From contig JAJPJU010000114.1 in NCBI GenBank assembly GCA_021324035.1, positions 1-8,901 on the forward strand: DNA of 8,901 nucleotides. Reading direction: 5' to 3'. This document shows, piece by piece, positions 1 through 6,175 of this stretch (position 1 is its first letter; the number at the start of each line of letters is the position of its first letter). Made by a program: the position numbers and the translations under genes. Below the pieces are notes generated by a model. The model was not told where the DNA came from. It worked only from the letters and a program-made list of their open reading frames with translations, and searched no databases. Source of the stretch: Spartobacteria bacterium (GTDB lineage Bacteria > Verrucomicrobiota > Verrucomicrobiia > Chthoniobacterales > UBA10450).

Positions 1-1569
1 AAGCTGGCCAAAGAGCAAGGCTATCTCACGTTCGATGATCTAAACGAGGCGCTCCCGGAAGGCATTACCGACGCGAACGAGCTGGATGCGATTCTGACGA
101 GACTGCGCCGGATGGAAATTGACGTCATCGAAGCGTCTGATGTCGATCGGCACAAAGAGGTCAAGAAGGATCTCGACGAAGAGGAAGAAGAAAAGCCGGA
201 GACGAAGCTCGATATCCTTGACGATCCAGTCCGGATGTATCTCAAGCAGATGGGGCAGGTCCCGCTCCTGACCCGCGAACAGGAAGTCGAAATTTCCAAG
301 CGAATCGAAGAAGCCGAAAACATGGTGCAAAAGCACATCAACCGTTTTGGTTTCACCGCCCGTGCTCATCTCGATCTTGCCCAAAAGTTAACCGAGGGCC
401 GGGAACGTTTCGACCGCGTGATTCTCGACAAGAAAATCGAGAGCCGTGAGCGCTACATGAAAATTCTGCCGCGCTTGTGCAAGCAGGTGGAAAAACTCGC
501 GAACGAGATCACTGAGCAATACGCCAAAGTATCAGCCGGACCGAAACGCGATTCCAAACGATTGAAAGGATTTCAACGGTCTCTGGGTTCGCTGCAGCGG
601 CTTTATCCAAAGTTCTATTTTAAGCAAAAAGTCACCGAGGAATTTGTTCACTTGGCCGACGAGCATTACGGGACATTGCTCACAATTCAGAATGAGTCGT
701 CCAAGAAAGGCGCCGGCAAAATTGCTCGCTCTCCGGCCAGTCAAAAATCGCGGGACCTCGAAAAGTCGCTTTGGCTGTCCCTGGACGAATACACCGAGCA
801 ATATCAATCCCTCAAGACCTGGCTTCGCAAAGCGCTCCGCGCGAAAACGGAAATGGTCGAAGCCAATCTTCGCCTCGTCATTTCTATTGCGAAAAAATAC
901 ACCAATCGCGGACTGTCGTTCCTTGACCTGATTCAAGAAGGCAACATGGGCTTGATGAAAGCGGTCGAGAAATTCGAGTATCGCCGCGGTTACAAGTTTT
1001 CGACCTACGCCACCTGGTGGATTCGGCAGGCAATTACTCGTTCGATTGCCGATCAGGCCCGAACGATCCGAATTCCGGTCCACATGATCGAGACGATCAA
1101 CAAGTTGATGCGCGTCCAAAAACAGTTGGTCCAGGAGTACGGACGCGAACCCACCCCGGAAGAAGTGGCCGAGGAGATCTTGCTGCCGGTGGATCGTGTT
1201 CGCGCCGTTCTCAAAATGGCGCAACAGCCGATCTCCTTGCAATCGCCAGTCGGTGAAAGCGAAGAAACCAACTTCGGCGATTTCATCGAGGATAAGGGCG
1301 CGGAAAATCCGTGCGACATGACGGCAATTGTCCTGCTCAAGGAAAAGATCAAAGACGTGCTCGAAACCCTCACCGAACGTGAGCGACAGGTTCTCGAACA
1401 ACGTTTTGGGCTGGTTGATGGATACAGCCGCACGTTGGAAGAAGTCGGGCGGCAATTTCGCGTTACTCGGGAAAGAATTCGACAGATCGAAGCCAAGGCG
1501 CTGCGAAAAATGCGTCATCCTACGCGTATTCGCCAATTGGAAGGGTTTCTGGAAGCTCCCGAAGTGTAA
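1..1569 (+). CDS. rpoD: RNA polymerase primary sigma factor RpoD (5' end outside window)
   Basis: Primary (group 1) sigma-70 factor, which directs core RNA polymerase to housekeeping promoters. The reading frame is open from base 1, so the true start lies upstream; 522 residues are visible. The first residues (KLAKEQGYLTFDDLNEALP) match sigma region 1.1, found only in primary sigmas, so the first internal ATG (112) is not the start. Region 1.2 (DDPVRMYLKQMG) is near visible residue 74. A long charged non-conserved segment covers about 125-280. Region 2 begins near 285 (EANLRLVISIAKKY) and includes the -10-reading/melting motif TYATWWIRQAITRSIADQ. Region 3 follows from about 360. Region 4 begins near 455 (LTERERQVLEQRFGL) and includes the helix-turn-helix VTRERIRQIEAKALRK. 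All key regions look intact. The next gene on this strand starts 73 bases downstream and there is no terminator between them. Identification as RpoD is very secure; the N-terminal length is unknown. Confidence 0.97.
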   Translation, partial: KLAKEQGYLTFDDLNEALPEGITDANELDAILTRLRRMEIDVIEASDVDRHKEVKKDLDEEEEEKPETKLDILDDPVRMYLKQMGQVPLLTREQEVEISKRIEEAENMVQKHINRFGFTARAHLDLAQKLTEGRERFDRVILDKKIESRERYMKILPRLCKQVEKLANEITEQYAKVSAGPKRDSKRLKGFQRSLGSLQRLYPKFYFKQKVTEEFVHLADEHYGTLLTIQNESSKKGAGKIARSPASQKSRDLEKSLWLSLDEYTEQYQSLKTWLRKALRAKTEMVEANLRLVISIAKKYTNRGLSFLDLIQEGNMGLMKAVEKFEYRRGYKFSTYATWWIRQAITRSIADQARTIRIPVHMIETINKLMRVQKQLVQEYGREPTPEEVAEEILLPVDRVRAVLKMAQQPISLQSPVGESEETNFGDFIEDKGAENPCDMTAIVLLKEKIKDVLETLTERERQVLEQRFGLVDGYSRTLEEVGRQFRVTRERIRQIEAKALRKMRHPTRIRQLEGFLEAPEV

Positions 1570-1595
1570 GGCCTTACCGCACTTTCGGCGTGTCG

Positions 1596-1640
1596 CCTCG
1601 CGCGCAACTTTCAAAGATCAGGTTTGTTCAATTCGCGAGG
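1596..1640 (+). promoter_or_regulatory. Inverted repeat covering the ribosome-binding site of the 1643 gene
   Basis: CCTCGCG at 1596-1602 is the exact reverse complement of CGCGAGG at 1634-1640, separated by 31 bases. The right arm contains the only Shine-Dalgarno-like bases (GAGG, 1637-1640) before the ATG at 1643. If the arms pair in the mRNA, the site would be masked. A 7-bp match at this distance can arise by chance, and no alternative pairing or T-tract supports a defined switch or terminator. Confidence 0.25.
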
Positions 1641-1642
1641 AA

Positions 1643-1999
1643 ATGAAACGCGAAGACGATCAGCAATTGTGGGATCTGTTGGGCCAGGCTTCGGAGCCGA
1701 AACTCTCGCCTTTTTTTGGCCGCAATGTAGTTCGCGCGGTTCGACAACGTTCGCGCCCGTTTGAATGGCTGCGCAGTTGGTGCACTCCGGGCAAACTCGT
1801 GCCAGTAACAGGTCTGGCCGTCGCAATCATCGCGGCCATCCTGGCATTTCATCATCCGGTAATTCGCAAATCCGACGAAATTACGCCGGATGTGATTGCC
1901 CAAATCGACCCGCAGGATTATGACGTTGTCGCTGACTTGGACGAACTGCTGGTCACCGACGAGACCAACCTGTGGGACGACGACGCTCAAACTTTATAA
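1643..1999 (+). CDS. Small single-pass membrane protein, possibly anti-sigma-like
   Basis: Predicted 118-residue protein of unknown function. The N-terminal 50 residues are soluble and basic (MKREDDQQLWDLLGQA, then SPFFGRNVVRAVRQ). One hydrophobic helix follows at about 52-70 (VTGLAVAIIAAILAF), and then an acidic C-terminal tail (DLDELLVTDETNLWDDD). No N-terminal signal peptide is seen, so a cytoplasmic N-terminus and an exported tail are likely, the topology of membrane anti-sigma factors. I recall similar short proteins beside ECF sigma genes in Verrucomicrobiota, but there is no zinc-finger (HxxxCxxC) anti-sigma motif here, so that role is inference. ATG 1643 is chosen because it begins the conserved-looking segment; GAGG lies only two bases upstream, so initiation may be weak or coupled to rpoD read-through. 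The 3' end overlaps the next gene by 28 bases, which points to joint expression. Confidence 0.7.
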   Translation: MKREDDQQLWDLLGQASEPKLSPFFGRNVVRAVRQRSRPFEWLRSWCTPGKLVPVTGLAVAIIAAILAFHHPVIRKSDEITPDVIAQIDPQDYDVVADLDELLVTDETNLWDDDAQTL

Positions 2000-2511
2000 G
2001 CACCGCGGCAAGCGCGGCCTTCCTTCTCGCCGGGCCAGTGGCCGCAATGGCCCAGCCGCATGGCCAGCAAGGTGCGCCGGCCAGGGCAATGCCGGCGCCG
2101 CATCGGGGTCCGGCTTTCAAAGATCCTCGTCAGCGCTTTATGGCGATGCCACCGCAAGATCGCCAAATCTTTCAAAGAAACGCGGAGCGTTGGATACAAA
2201 TGGGACCGGAAGAGCGAATGATAATGCGCGAACGCGAGAAAATTTATCGCGCGCAGGTCAACAGGGATATTGATGCCGCCTTGCGCGCTTCGGGCTTACA
2301 TCTCGAAGGTGAAAGACGCGCTCAGTTCGAGCAGCGTTATCTGCAGGAGCGGCGTCGAATCGAACACTCGCTGCGGCAAGAAGTCGAAACCCGGCGTCAA
2401 CAACAATTGCCAGCCCTGCAAGACCGTTTGAAAAAAGAATTCCAGGAGACGTCGCCGTCGACCGCGGCATCAAGTTCGGCTCCAGCAAACTCAGCCGCGC
2501 CGAAAAAATAA
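1972..2511 (+). CDS. Exported Arg/Glu/Gln-rich helical protein, DUF3106-like
   Basis: Predicted 179-residue protein. It starts at GTG 1972 with an N-terminal signal peptide: basic MGRRRS, a hydrophobic stretch to about residue 23, and a likely cleavage after A-M-A at 27. The mature part starts with a Pro/Ala/Gly-rich linker (28-50). Next is a segment of the type QRFMAMPPQDRQIFQRN / ERWIQMGPEERMIMRE (54-88), the repeated 'W/F..M.PEER..' pattern typical of DUF3106 periplasmic proteins, and then a long charged helix with coiled-coil character (about 90-160) and a Ser/Ala-rich tail. Function is unknown; a periplasmic structural or chaperone-like role is a guess. The start lies 28 bases inside the preceding membrane-protein gene in another frame, so it probably depends on translational coupling; no good Shine-Dalgarno is visible. 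The gene is convergent with the tyrosine-rich gene, with 49 bases between stop codons. The later ATG at 2047 would delete the signal peptide. Confidence 0.75.
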   Translation: MGRRRSNFISTAASAAFLLAGPVAAMAQPHGQQGAPARAMPAPHRGPAFKDPRQRFMAMPPQDRQIFQRNAERWIQMGPEERMIMREREKIYRAQVNRDIDAALRASGLHLEGERRAQFEQRYLQERRRIEHSLRQEVETRRQQQLPALQDRLKKEFQETSPSTAASSSAPANSAAPKK

Positions 2512-2534
2512 ACGGCGGACGTTTCCGTCCGCCG
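2500..2534 (-). terminator. Intrinsic terminator between convergent genes, best on the minus strand
   Basis: CGGCGGAC (2513-2520) pairs perfectly with GTCCGCCG (2527-2534) across a six-base loop. Read on the minus strand the 8-bp GC-rich stem is followed directly by TTTATTTTTT (complement of 2503-2512), a good U-tract, so it should stop transcripts of the tyrosine-rich gene and ribD. On the plus strand the stem is followed only by CTCTTC, so termination of the rpoD-side genes would be weaker. Confidence 0.8.
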
Positions 2535-2560
2535 CTCTTCAAAGCCGCGCTAATGCCGGC

Positions 2561-2818
2561 TTAACGCCAGTGCCGGTAATAGCGGTGATGCCGATAATAA
2601 ACCCGGTGCCCGTTTGACCAGTAAAAGGTCGGGCCGGCGTAACCGTAATACGGGTACGGCCGGTAGTATCCATAAGGATATGGGTAACCATAATATGGAT
2701 AAGCGTAACCGACCGGGAATCCGACTCCGATGCCAACCGCAACGCCCGCGTTGGAGCTAGGAGCAGATGCCATCGCAATGCCGGCCGCGGCTAAAGCGAT
2801 TAATATTAACTTCTTCAT
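2561..2818 (-). CDS. Small secreted Tyr/Gly/Pro-rich protein
   Basis: Predicted 85-residue protein of unknown function. Residues 1-24 form a clear signal peptide (MKKLILIALAAAGIAMASA, likely cut after S-N-A). The mature part opens with a Gly/Val stretch (GVAVGIGVGFPVG) and becomes a low-complexity region of Y, P and G (residues 38-60, motifs such as YPYYGYPYPYG). It ends in a basic aromatic tail rich in Tyr, Arg and His (HRVYYRHHRYYRHW). I count 18 tyrosines in 85 residues. Such short exported YG/YP-rich proteins are common and uncharacterised in Gram-negative bacteria; envelope or surface attachment is only a guess. A strong GGAGGT site nine bases upstream fixes the start. The gene sits 60 bases downstream of ribD on the same strand and ends before an intrinsic terminator. 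The strong site and the AT-rich leader suggest it may also have its own promoter. Confidence 0.8.
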   Translation of the reverse strand: MKKLILIALAAAGIAMASAPSSNAGVAVGIGVGFPVGYAYPYYGYPYPYGYYRPYPYYGYAGPTFYWSNGHRVYYRHHRYYRHWR

Positions 2819-2827
2819 TATTCGTTT

Positions 2828-2833
2828 ACCTCC
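2828..2833 (-). promoter_or_regulatory. Strong Shine-Dalgarno site of the tyrosine-rich gene
   Basis: Reads GGAGGT on the minus strand, nine bases before the ATG at 2818. It is by far the best ribosome-binding site in the window, where ribD, recA and alaS have none that is recognisable, so high translation of this small exported protein is expected. Confidence 0.8.
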
Positions 2834-2836
2834 ACA

Positions 2837-2859
2837 GTTAATAATTGAACTGTTAATAA
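2837..2859 (-). promoter_or_regulatory. Direct repeat in the leader of the tyrosine-rich gene
   Basis: On the minus strand TTATTAAC occurs twice (complements of 2852-2859 and 2837-2844) with a 15-base period; the overlapping ACAGTT/AACTGT arms (2834-2839, 2848-2853) also form a short inverted repeat. The block is AT-rich in a GC-rich setting and lies between the ribD stop and the ribosome-binding site, so it could hold a promoter -10 region or a regulator site. No convincing -35 partner could be assigned. Confidence 0.3.
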
Positions 2860-2878
2860 GACGAAAAGTTGCTCCCGA

Positions 2879-3913
2879 TTATTCGCCGGCGGCTATTGGC
2901 GGATATTTCGGATATCCGGTCACACAAAAATCCGGACCAACTTTTTTGAATCCAATTCGATCCAAACGTGCGCTGCTCGAAGTGGATCGCGCGCCTTCTG
3001 CGCCAAACGCCGGAACCCCGCCGCCCGTGAAAATGGGCGCAACGTAAATTTGCACTTTATCAATCAACCGTTGATCGAGCGCGTGTCCAAGTACGTCGCC
3101 GCCTCCCTCAATCGTTAAACTCACCACATCTTTTTTGCCAAGCTCGGCCAGCACGGCAGCTAACGGCACATCGCGATAAACCAGACTTTGTTTTGCGTGA
3201 AGATCGGTGAAGATGCGGGCGTTACGTGGAAGTTTCCCGGACCGAGTGATTACAACCCGGATCGGTTGGCGCGAATTCCCAGGGCCGCGGATTGTTAAAT
3301 GAGGATTATCGTTCCTAAGCGTTTCCGCGCCGACCAGGATCGCGTCACTTTCCGCGCGCAGCCTTTGAGCATGCCGGCGGGACGCGGCGCTGGTGATCCA
3401 TCGTCCTTCTTTCTTCGGTCGAGTCAGACGCCCATCCAGGCTCATGCCGCATTTGGCAATCACGAAAGGAATGCCGGTAGCGATCCATTTGTTGAATGCC
3501 TCGTTGAGCCCCGCGCATTCCTCGGCCAATACGCCGGAGCGAACTTCAATCCCGGCGTTCTGGAGGATTTCCAGTCCACGGCCGCGATGCCGCGGGTTGG
3601 GATCGGTCGCGCCGATCACGACCGACTTCACGCCGGAGCGAACAATTTCATCCGTGCACGCGCCGGTGCGACCGACCGACGAACATGGCTCAAGCGTGAT
3701 GTACAACGTCGCATCTTTTGGAAGGTCGCGTTTGAACCGTTGCAAACACTCGATCTCCGCGTGTGGCAAACCGGCCCGCCGGTGGTGCCCGCGCGCTACA
3801 ACGCGGTTTCGCGAAACCAGAACGGCGCCCACAGCGGGGTTGGGGCTGGTTTGGCCGATCGATTTTCGCGCCTCGCCCAGTGCTTCACCCATGAATCGTT
3901 CGTCATCGTTCAT
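2879..3913 (-). CDS. ribD: Bifunctional riboflavin biosynthesis protein RibD (deaminase/reductase)
   Basis: Catalyses two steps of riboflavin synthesis in the cytoplasm: deamination of the diaminopyrimidine made from GTP, then NADPH-dependent reduction of its ribosyl side chain. With the chosen start the protein has 344 residues. The N-terminal deaminase domain (about 1-145) has the zinc-site motif HAE (His51, Glu53) and PCSSVGRTGAC (Cys77, Cys86), plus TSPNPAVGAV at 22-31. The C-terminal reductase domain (about 148-335) begins FVIAKCGMSLDGRL and carries WITSAASRRHAQRLRAESDA, ILVGAETLRNDNP and a late EGGGDVLG segment. Both domains look complete. The frame is open to an ATG at 4021, but the preferred start is the ATG at 3913, where family similarity begins (MNDDERFMGEAL); no Shine-Dalgarno precedes it, so a longer form cannot be excluded. 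No other rib gene is in the window, and I see no FMN-riboswitch pattern upstream. It is divergent from the hsp20 operon. Confidence 0.95.
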   Translation of the reverse strand: MNDDERFMGEALGEARKSIGQTSPNPAVGAVLVSRNRVVARGHHRRAGLPHAEIECLQRFKRDLPKDATLYITLEPCSSVGRTGACTDEIVRSGVKSVVIGATDPNPRHRGRGLEILQNAGIEVRSGVLAEECAGLNEAFNKWIATGIPFVIAKCGMSLDGRLTRPKKEGRWITSAASRRHAQRLRAESDAILVGAETLRNDNPHLTIRGPGNSRQPIRVVITRSGKLPRNARIFTDLHAKQSLVYRDVPLAAVLAELGKKDVVSLTIEGGGDVLGHALDQRLIDKVQIYVAPIFTGGGVPAFGAEGARSTSSSARLDRIGFKKVGPDFCVTGYPKYPPIAAGE

Positions 3914-4098
3914 TTGGAAGAACCAATATTGAGGCGTGCTCGGTTCGCGCAAATATGCTGTGCGATTCTGTCTCTGAGGATGTTCAAGCGCGGCACATCG
4001 CGATGCGACAAGGTGTCCCAAATGTAACCTGATTCATGGCAACTTCGATCAACATAATTCGCAATCTACCAACGACTTACAACCCGCAACTGGCTTTC

Positions 4099-4130
4099 GC
4101 CGTTTGCCGGTACAACGGCAGCTAAACGGC
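4099..4130 (+). promoter_or_regulatory. Stem-loop in the leader region of the hsp20 operon
   Basis: GCCGTTT (4099-4105) pairs with AAACGGC (4124-4130), and inside it GCCG (4106-4109) pairs with CGGC (4116-4119) around a six-base loop. An unpaired AGCT (4120-4123) bulges on the 3' side, giving 11 base pairs in all. It lies 41 bases before the hsp20 start codon, inside the 257-base divergent region between ribD and hsp20. It is followed by no T-tract, so it is not a normal terminator. It could be a 5'-UTR structure or an operator. It does not itself cover the ribosome-binding site (AAAGGA, 4154-4159). No CIRCE repeat and no clear heat-shock or housekeeping promoter could be recognised in the rest of the gap. 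Confidence 0.4.
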
Positions 4131-4170
4131 AATCGTCATTTTGAATTCAACAGAAAGGATCATTTAAATT

Positions 4171-4629
4171 ATGGAACTGACTCGTTATCAATCACCCAAC
4201 CTCTCGCAGTGGCCGACGCTCGACCGCTGGAGCAACTTGCGCGAAGAGCTCGATTCGCTTCTCGACCTGCCGTTTCTGGCCAATTCACATCGCCAGGATC
4301 TTTTCAGCGGCTGGTCGCCGGCGCTCGATCTTTATCAAAACAACGACAATGTCGTTGCCGTACTCGAGCTCGCCGGAATGCGGAAGGAAGACATCGAGAT
4401 TTCGCTGCATGACGGCATGTTGACGATCAGCGGTGAACGAAAGCGTTCTTCGGCCAACGGCGAAAAGGCGGAACGAACAGAACGATACGTCGGAAGTTTC
4501 CGGCGAACTGTCAGCCTGCCGGTGCAGGTCGATGCCAGCAAGGTCAGTGCGACCTACCGCGATGGCATTTTGACGGTGACGTTGCCGAAAGCGGAGGAAG
4601 CCAAACCGAAGCGCATCGAAGTCGCCTGA
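4171..4629 (+). CDS. Small heat shock protein, Hsp20/alpha-crystallin family (first of pair)
   Basis: ATP-independent cytoplasmic holdase chaperone that binds unfolding proteins during heat or other stress. The 152-residue length is normal for class A bacterial Hsp20. The N-terminal arm (1-45) is hydrophobic and aromatic (LSQWPTLDRWSNLREELDSL). The alpha-crystallin domain runs from about 48 (SPALDLYQNNDNVVAVLELAGM) to about 140 and ends in the signature GILTVTLPK (132-140). The C-terminal I-x-V motif (IEV, 149-151), which docks neighbouring subunits, is present. The start is supported by AAAGGA 11 bases upstream. It is first in a two-gene operon with a second, clearly different Hsp20 40 bases downstream. 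The leader carries a stem-loop. No signal peptide is present. Confidence 0.95.
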   Translation: MELTRYQSPNLSQWPTLDRWSNLREELDSLLDLPFLANSHRQDLFSGWSPALDLYQNNDNVVAVLELAGMRKEDIEISLHDGMLTISGERKRSSANGEKAERTERYVGSFRRTVSLPVQVDASKVSATYRDGILTVTLPKAEEAKPKRIEVA

Positions 4630-4669
4630 CCGCTACGGGACACCAAACTTTACCGAAAGGAAACTGACT

Positions 4670-5026
4670 ATGAACACAGCTGTTCGTGAGACAAATCAGA
4701 CCGAACAATTTGTCGCGCCCGCGGCCAGCGTCATCGAAGATGGCGAAGGTTACCTGTTGCAGGTTGAAATGCCCGGCGTGAACAAAGAGGGACTCGAAAT
4801 TTCGACTGAAGGCAACGAGTTGACCATTACGGGAAGACGTTCGCTGCCAATGATTGAGGGCACTCGTGTGCATCACGAATCTCGCCGCGAAAATTTCCGG
4901 CGCAGCTTCGAAATCGATCCATCGATTGATGTGAACAAGATCAACGCCCGGATCGAGCAAGGTCTGCTCACACTGACATTGCCGAAAGCCGAGCACGTCA
5001 AACCACGCCGGATCACAGTCTCTTAA
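4670..5026 (+). CDS. Small heat shock protein, Hsp20/alpha-crystallin family (second of pair)
   Basis: Second alpha-crystallin chaperone, 118 residues, shorter than its neighbour because the N-terminal arm is only about 17 residues and lacks the Trp-rich segment. The alpha-crystallin domain spans about 18-106 (SVIEDGEGYLLQVEMPGVNK at the start, GLLTLTLPK at 98-106). The C-terminal I-x-V motif is ITV (115-117). The core is diverged from the first protein (for example VEMPGV against LELAGM), so this is not a fresh duplication. AAAGGA lies eight bases before the ATG. The gene is followed 18 bases later by a strong terminator, so it closes the operon. The short N-terminal arm suggests a partner subunit that may form mixed oligomers with the longer protein; this is inference. 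Confidence 0.94.
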   Translation: MNTAVRETNQTEQFVAPAASVIEDGEGYLLQVEMPGVNKEGLEISTEGNELTITGRRSLPMIEGTRVHHESRRENFRRSFEIDPSIDVNKINARIEQGLLTLTLPKAEHVKPRRITVS

Positions 5027-5044
5027 CGGCTGAATTCTTCGAGA

Positions 5045-5079
5045 GGCCGCGGGGTTCCGAGCTCCGCGGCCTTTTTTTT
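5045..5079 (+). terminator. Strong intrinsic terminator of the hsp20 operon
   Basis: GGCCGCGG (5045-5052) pairs perfectly with CCGCGGCC (5064-5071). The stem can extend inward by four further pairs, two of them G-T wobbles, leaving a tiny loop. Eight T residues follow immediately (5072-5079). This separates the hsp20 operon from recA. Confidence 0.95.
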
Positions 5080-5088
5080 AGTTTCTGC

Positions 5089-5118
5089 TTGGCGAACCTG
5101 TCGTGACCGACTTACTTA
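5089..5118 (+). promoter_or_regulatory. Tentative recA promoter
   Basis: TTGGCG at 5089-5094 and TTACTT at 5113-5118 are separated by 18 bases, an acceptable but weak sigma-70 match placed between the hsp20 terminator and the recA ATG. Neither CTGT-N8-ACAG nor TGTTC-N4-GAACA nor any other clear LexA-type palindrome is found in 5027-5137, so SOS control of recA is not evident from sequence. Confidence 0.25.
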
Positions 5119-5137
5119 GAGCCAACCCCCCAATATC

Positions 5138-6175
5138 ATGGCCACAAAAACAGAAGAAAAAACAGGCGCCGACAAAGTAACCGCAGCCAGGAACAAAAAC
5201 CTCGATCTGGCGATCCAGCAGATTGCCAAAGATTATGGCGAAGGCGCCATCATGCGTCTCGGCAGCGAAAAGATCGTCGACATCGACGTTATTCCCACCG
5301 GAAACATTCTAATCGATCGGGCGCTCGGCGTTGGTGGATTTCCCCGGGGCCGGGTTGTTGAAGTCTACGGCCCCGAATCCTCGGGCAAAACCACGCTCAC
5401 TCTGACCGTGATCGCGCAGGCGCAAAAACGCGGAGGTCTGGCCGCGTTCATCGATGTTGAGCACGCTCTTGATCCGCAATACGCCAAAAAGCTGGGCGTG
5501 AATCTGGACGATCTGCTCGTATCCCAGCCGAGCTCGGGTGAAGAAGCGCTGCGAATCTGCGAAACCCTCGTTCGTTCCAACTCGCTCGACGTCATTGTCC
5601 TGGATTCCGTCGCGGCCTTGGTGACCCGCGCAGAACTGGAGGGCGAGATCGGCGATACGACCGTCGGCGCCCAAGCGCGTTTGATGAGCGCCGCTCTGCG
5701 GAAGCTGACCGCGTTGATTTCGAAGGCGCGGACCTGTTGCATTTTTACCAACCAGATCCGTGAGAAAATCGGCGTGATGTTCGGCAACCCGGAGACCACG
5801 CCGGGCGGCAAAGCATTAAAATTCTACGCCAGTGTTCGGATCGACATTCGCCGGATCGGCGCGATCAAGCAAACCGACGGCAGCGTTACCGGCAATCGGA
5901 CGCGGATAAAAGTGGTGAAAAACAAAGTCGCTCCGCCGTTTACGGAGGCTGAGTTCGACATCATGTACAACGAAGGAATTTCGACAACGGGGTCGCTACT
6001 CGATCTTGCCCTGGAAAAGCAGGTCGTCGAGAAACGCGGTTCCTGGCTCAACTACAAAGGTTCACAGCTCGCTCAGGGGCGCGATGCCGCCAAGGAAGTC
6101 TTGAGAGACGATCCGAAACTGTACGCGGAAATCGAAGCGGCCGTGCAAGCGAAGCTCGCTGAGGACAAGGAATGA
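5138..6175 (+). CDS. recA: Recombinase RecA
   Basis: ATP-dependent DNA strand-exchange protein of homologous recombination and repair, which also stimulates LexA self-cleavage in SOS-competent bacteria. The 345-residue length is typical. An N-terminal charged extension (1-20) precedes the polymerisation helix (NLDLAIQQIAKDYGEGAIMRLG, 21-42). Walker A is GPESSGKT (78-85). Walker B is the VIVLDS segment (152-157). The loop region NQIREKIGVMFGNPETTPGG (205-224) is intact and includes the conserved DNA-binding loop L2. The C-terminal domain (about 280-345) ends in an acidic tail (AEDKE). Start ATG 5138 gives the usual N-terminus, but no Shine-Dalgarno is visible, so initiation is weak or leaderless-like. 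The stop overlaps the next gene's start (ATGA), indicating an operon with the TPR protein. Confidence 0.98.
   Translation: MATKTEEKTGADKVTAARNKNLDLAIQQIAKDYGEGAIMRLGSEKIVDIDVIPTGNILIDRALGVGGFPRGRVVEVYGPESSGKTTLTLTVIAQAQKRGGLAAFIDVEHALDPQYAKKLGVNLDDLLVSQPSSGEEALRICETLVRSNSLDVIVLDSVAALVTRAELEGEIGDTTVGAQARLMSAALRKLTALISKARTCCIFTNQIREKIGVMFGNPETTPGGKALKFYASVRIDIRRIGAIKQTDGSVTGNRTRIKVVKNKVAPPFTEAEFDIMYNEGISTTGSLLDLALEKQVVEKRGSWLNYKGSQLAQGRDAAKEVLRDDPKLYAEIEAAVQAKLAEDKE

Noticed and set aside
532..1614. Long minus-strand open frame of 360 codons opposite rpoD
   Set aside because: It mirrors the conserved rpoD sequence, its translation shows no recognisable domain, and the rpoD frame explains the region fully; long antisense frames are common in GC-rich coding DNA.
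2639..2711. Apparent DNA repeat with small palindromes (for example ATCCATA/TATGGAT)
   Set aside because: It follows from repeated Tyr-Pro-Tyr-Gly codons in the secreted protein and is not an independent DNA element.
3914..4021. 36-residue N-terminal extension of RibD from the ATG at 4021
   Set aside because: The extension has no family similarity and runs into the divergent promoter region; the ATG at 3913 gives the standard RibD N-terminus. Kept open as a minor possibility because neither start has a Shine-Dalgarno.
3299..4027. Plus-strand open frames (242 and 179 codons) opposite ribD
   Set aside because: RibD deaminase and reductase motifs on the minus strand account for the whole interval; the plus-strand products are Arg/Pro-rich shadows.
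3914..4170. FMN riboswitch upstream of ribD
   Set aside because: No RFN-like conserved segments were recognised on the minus strand of the gap, and ribD is a lone rib gene here.
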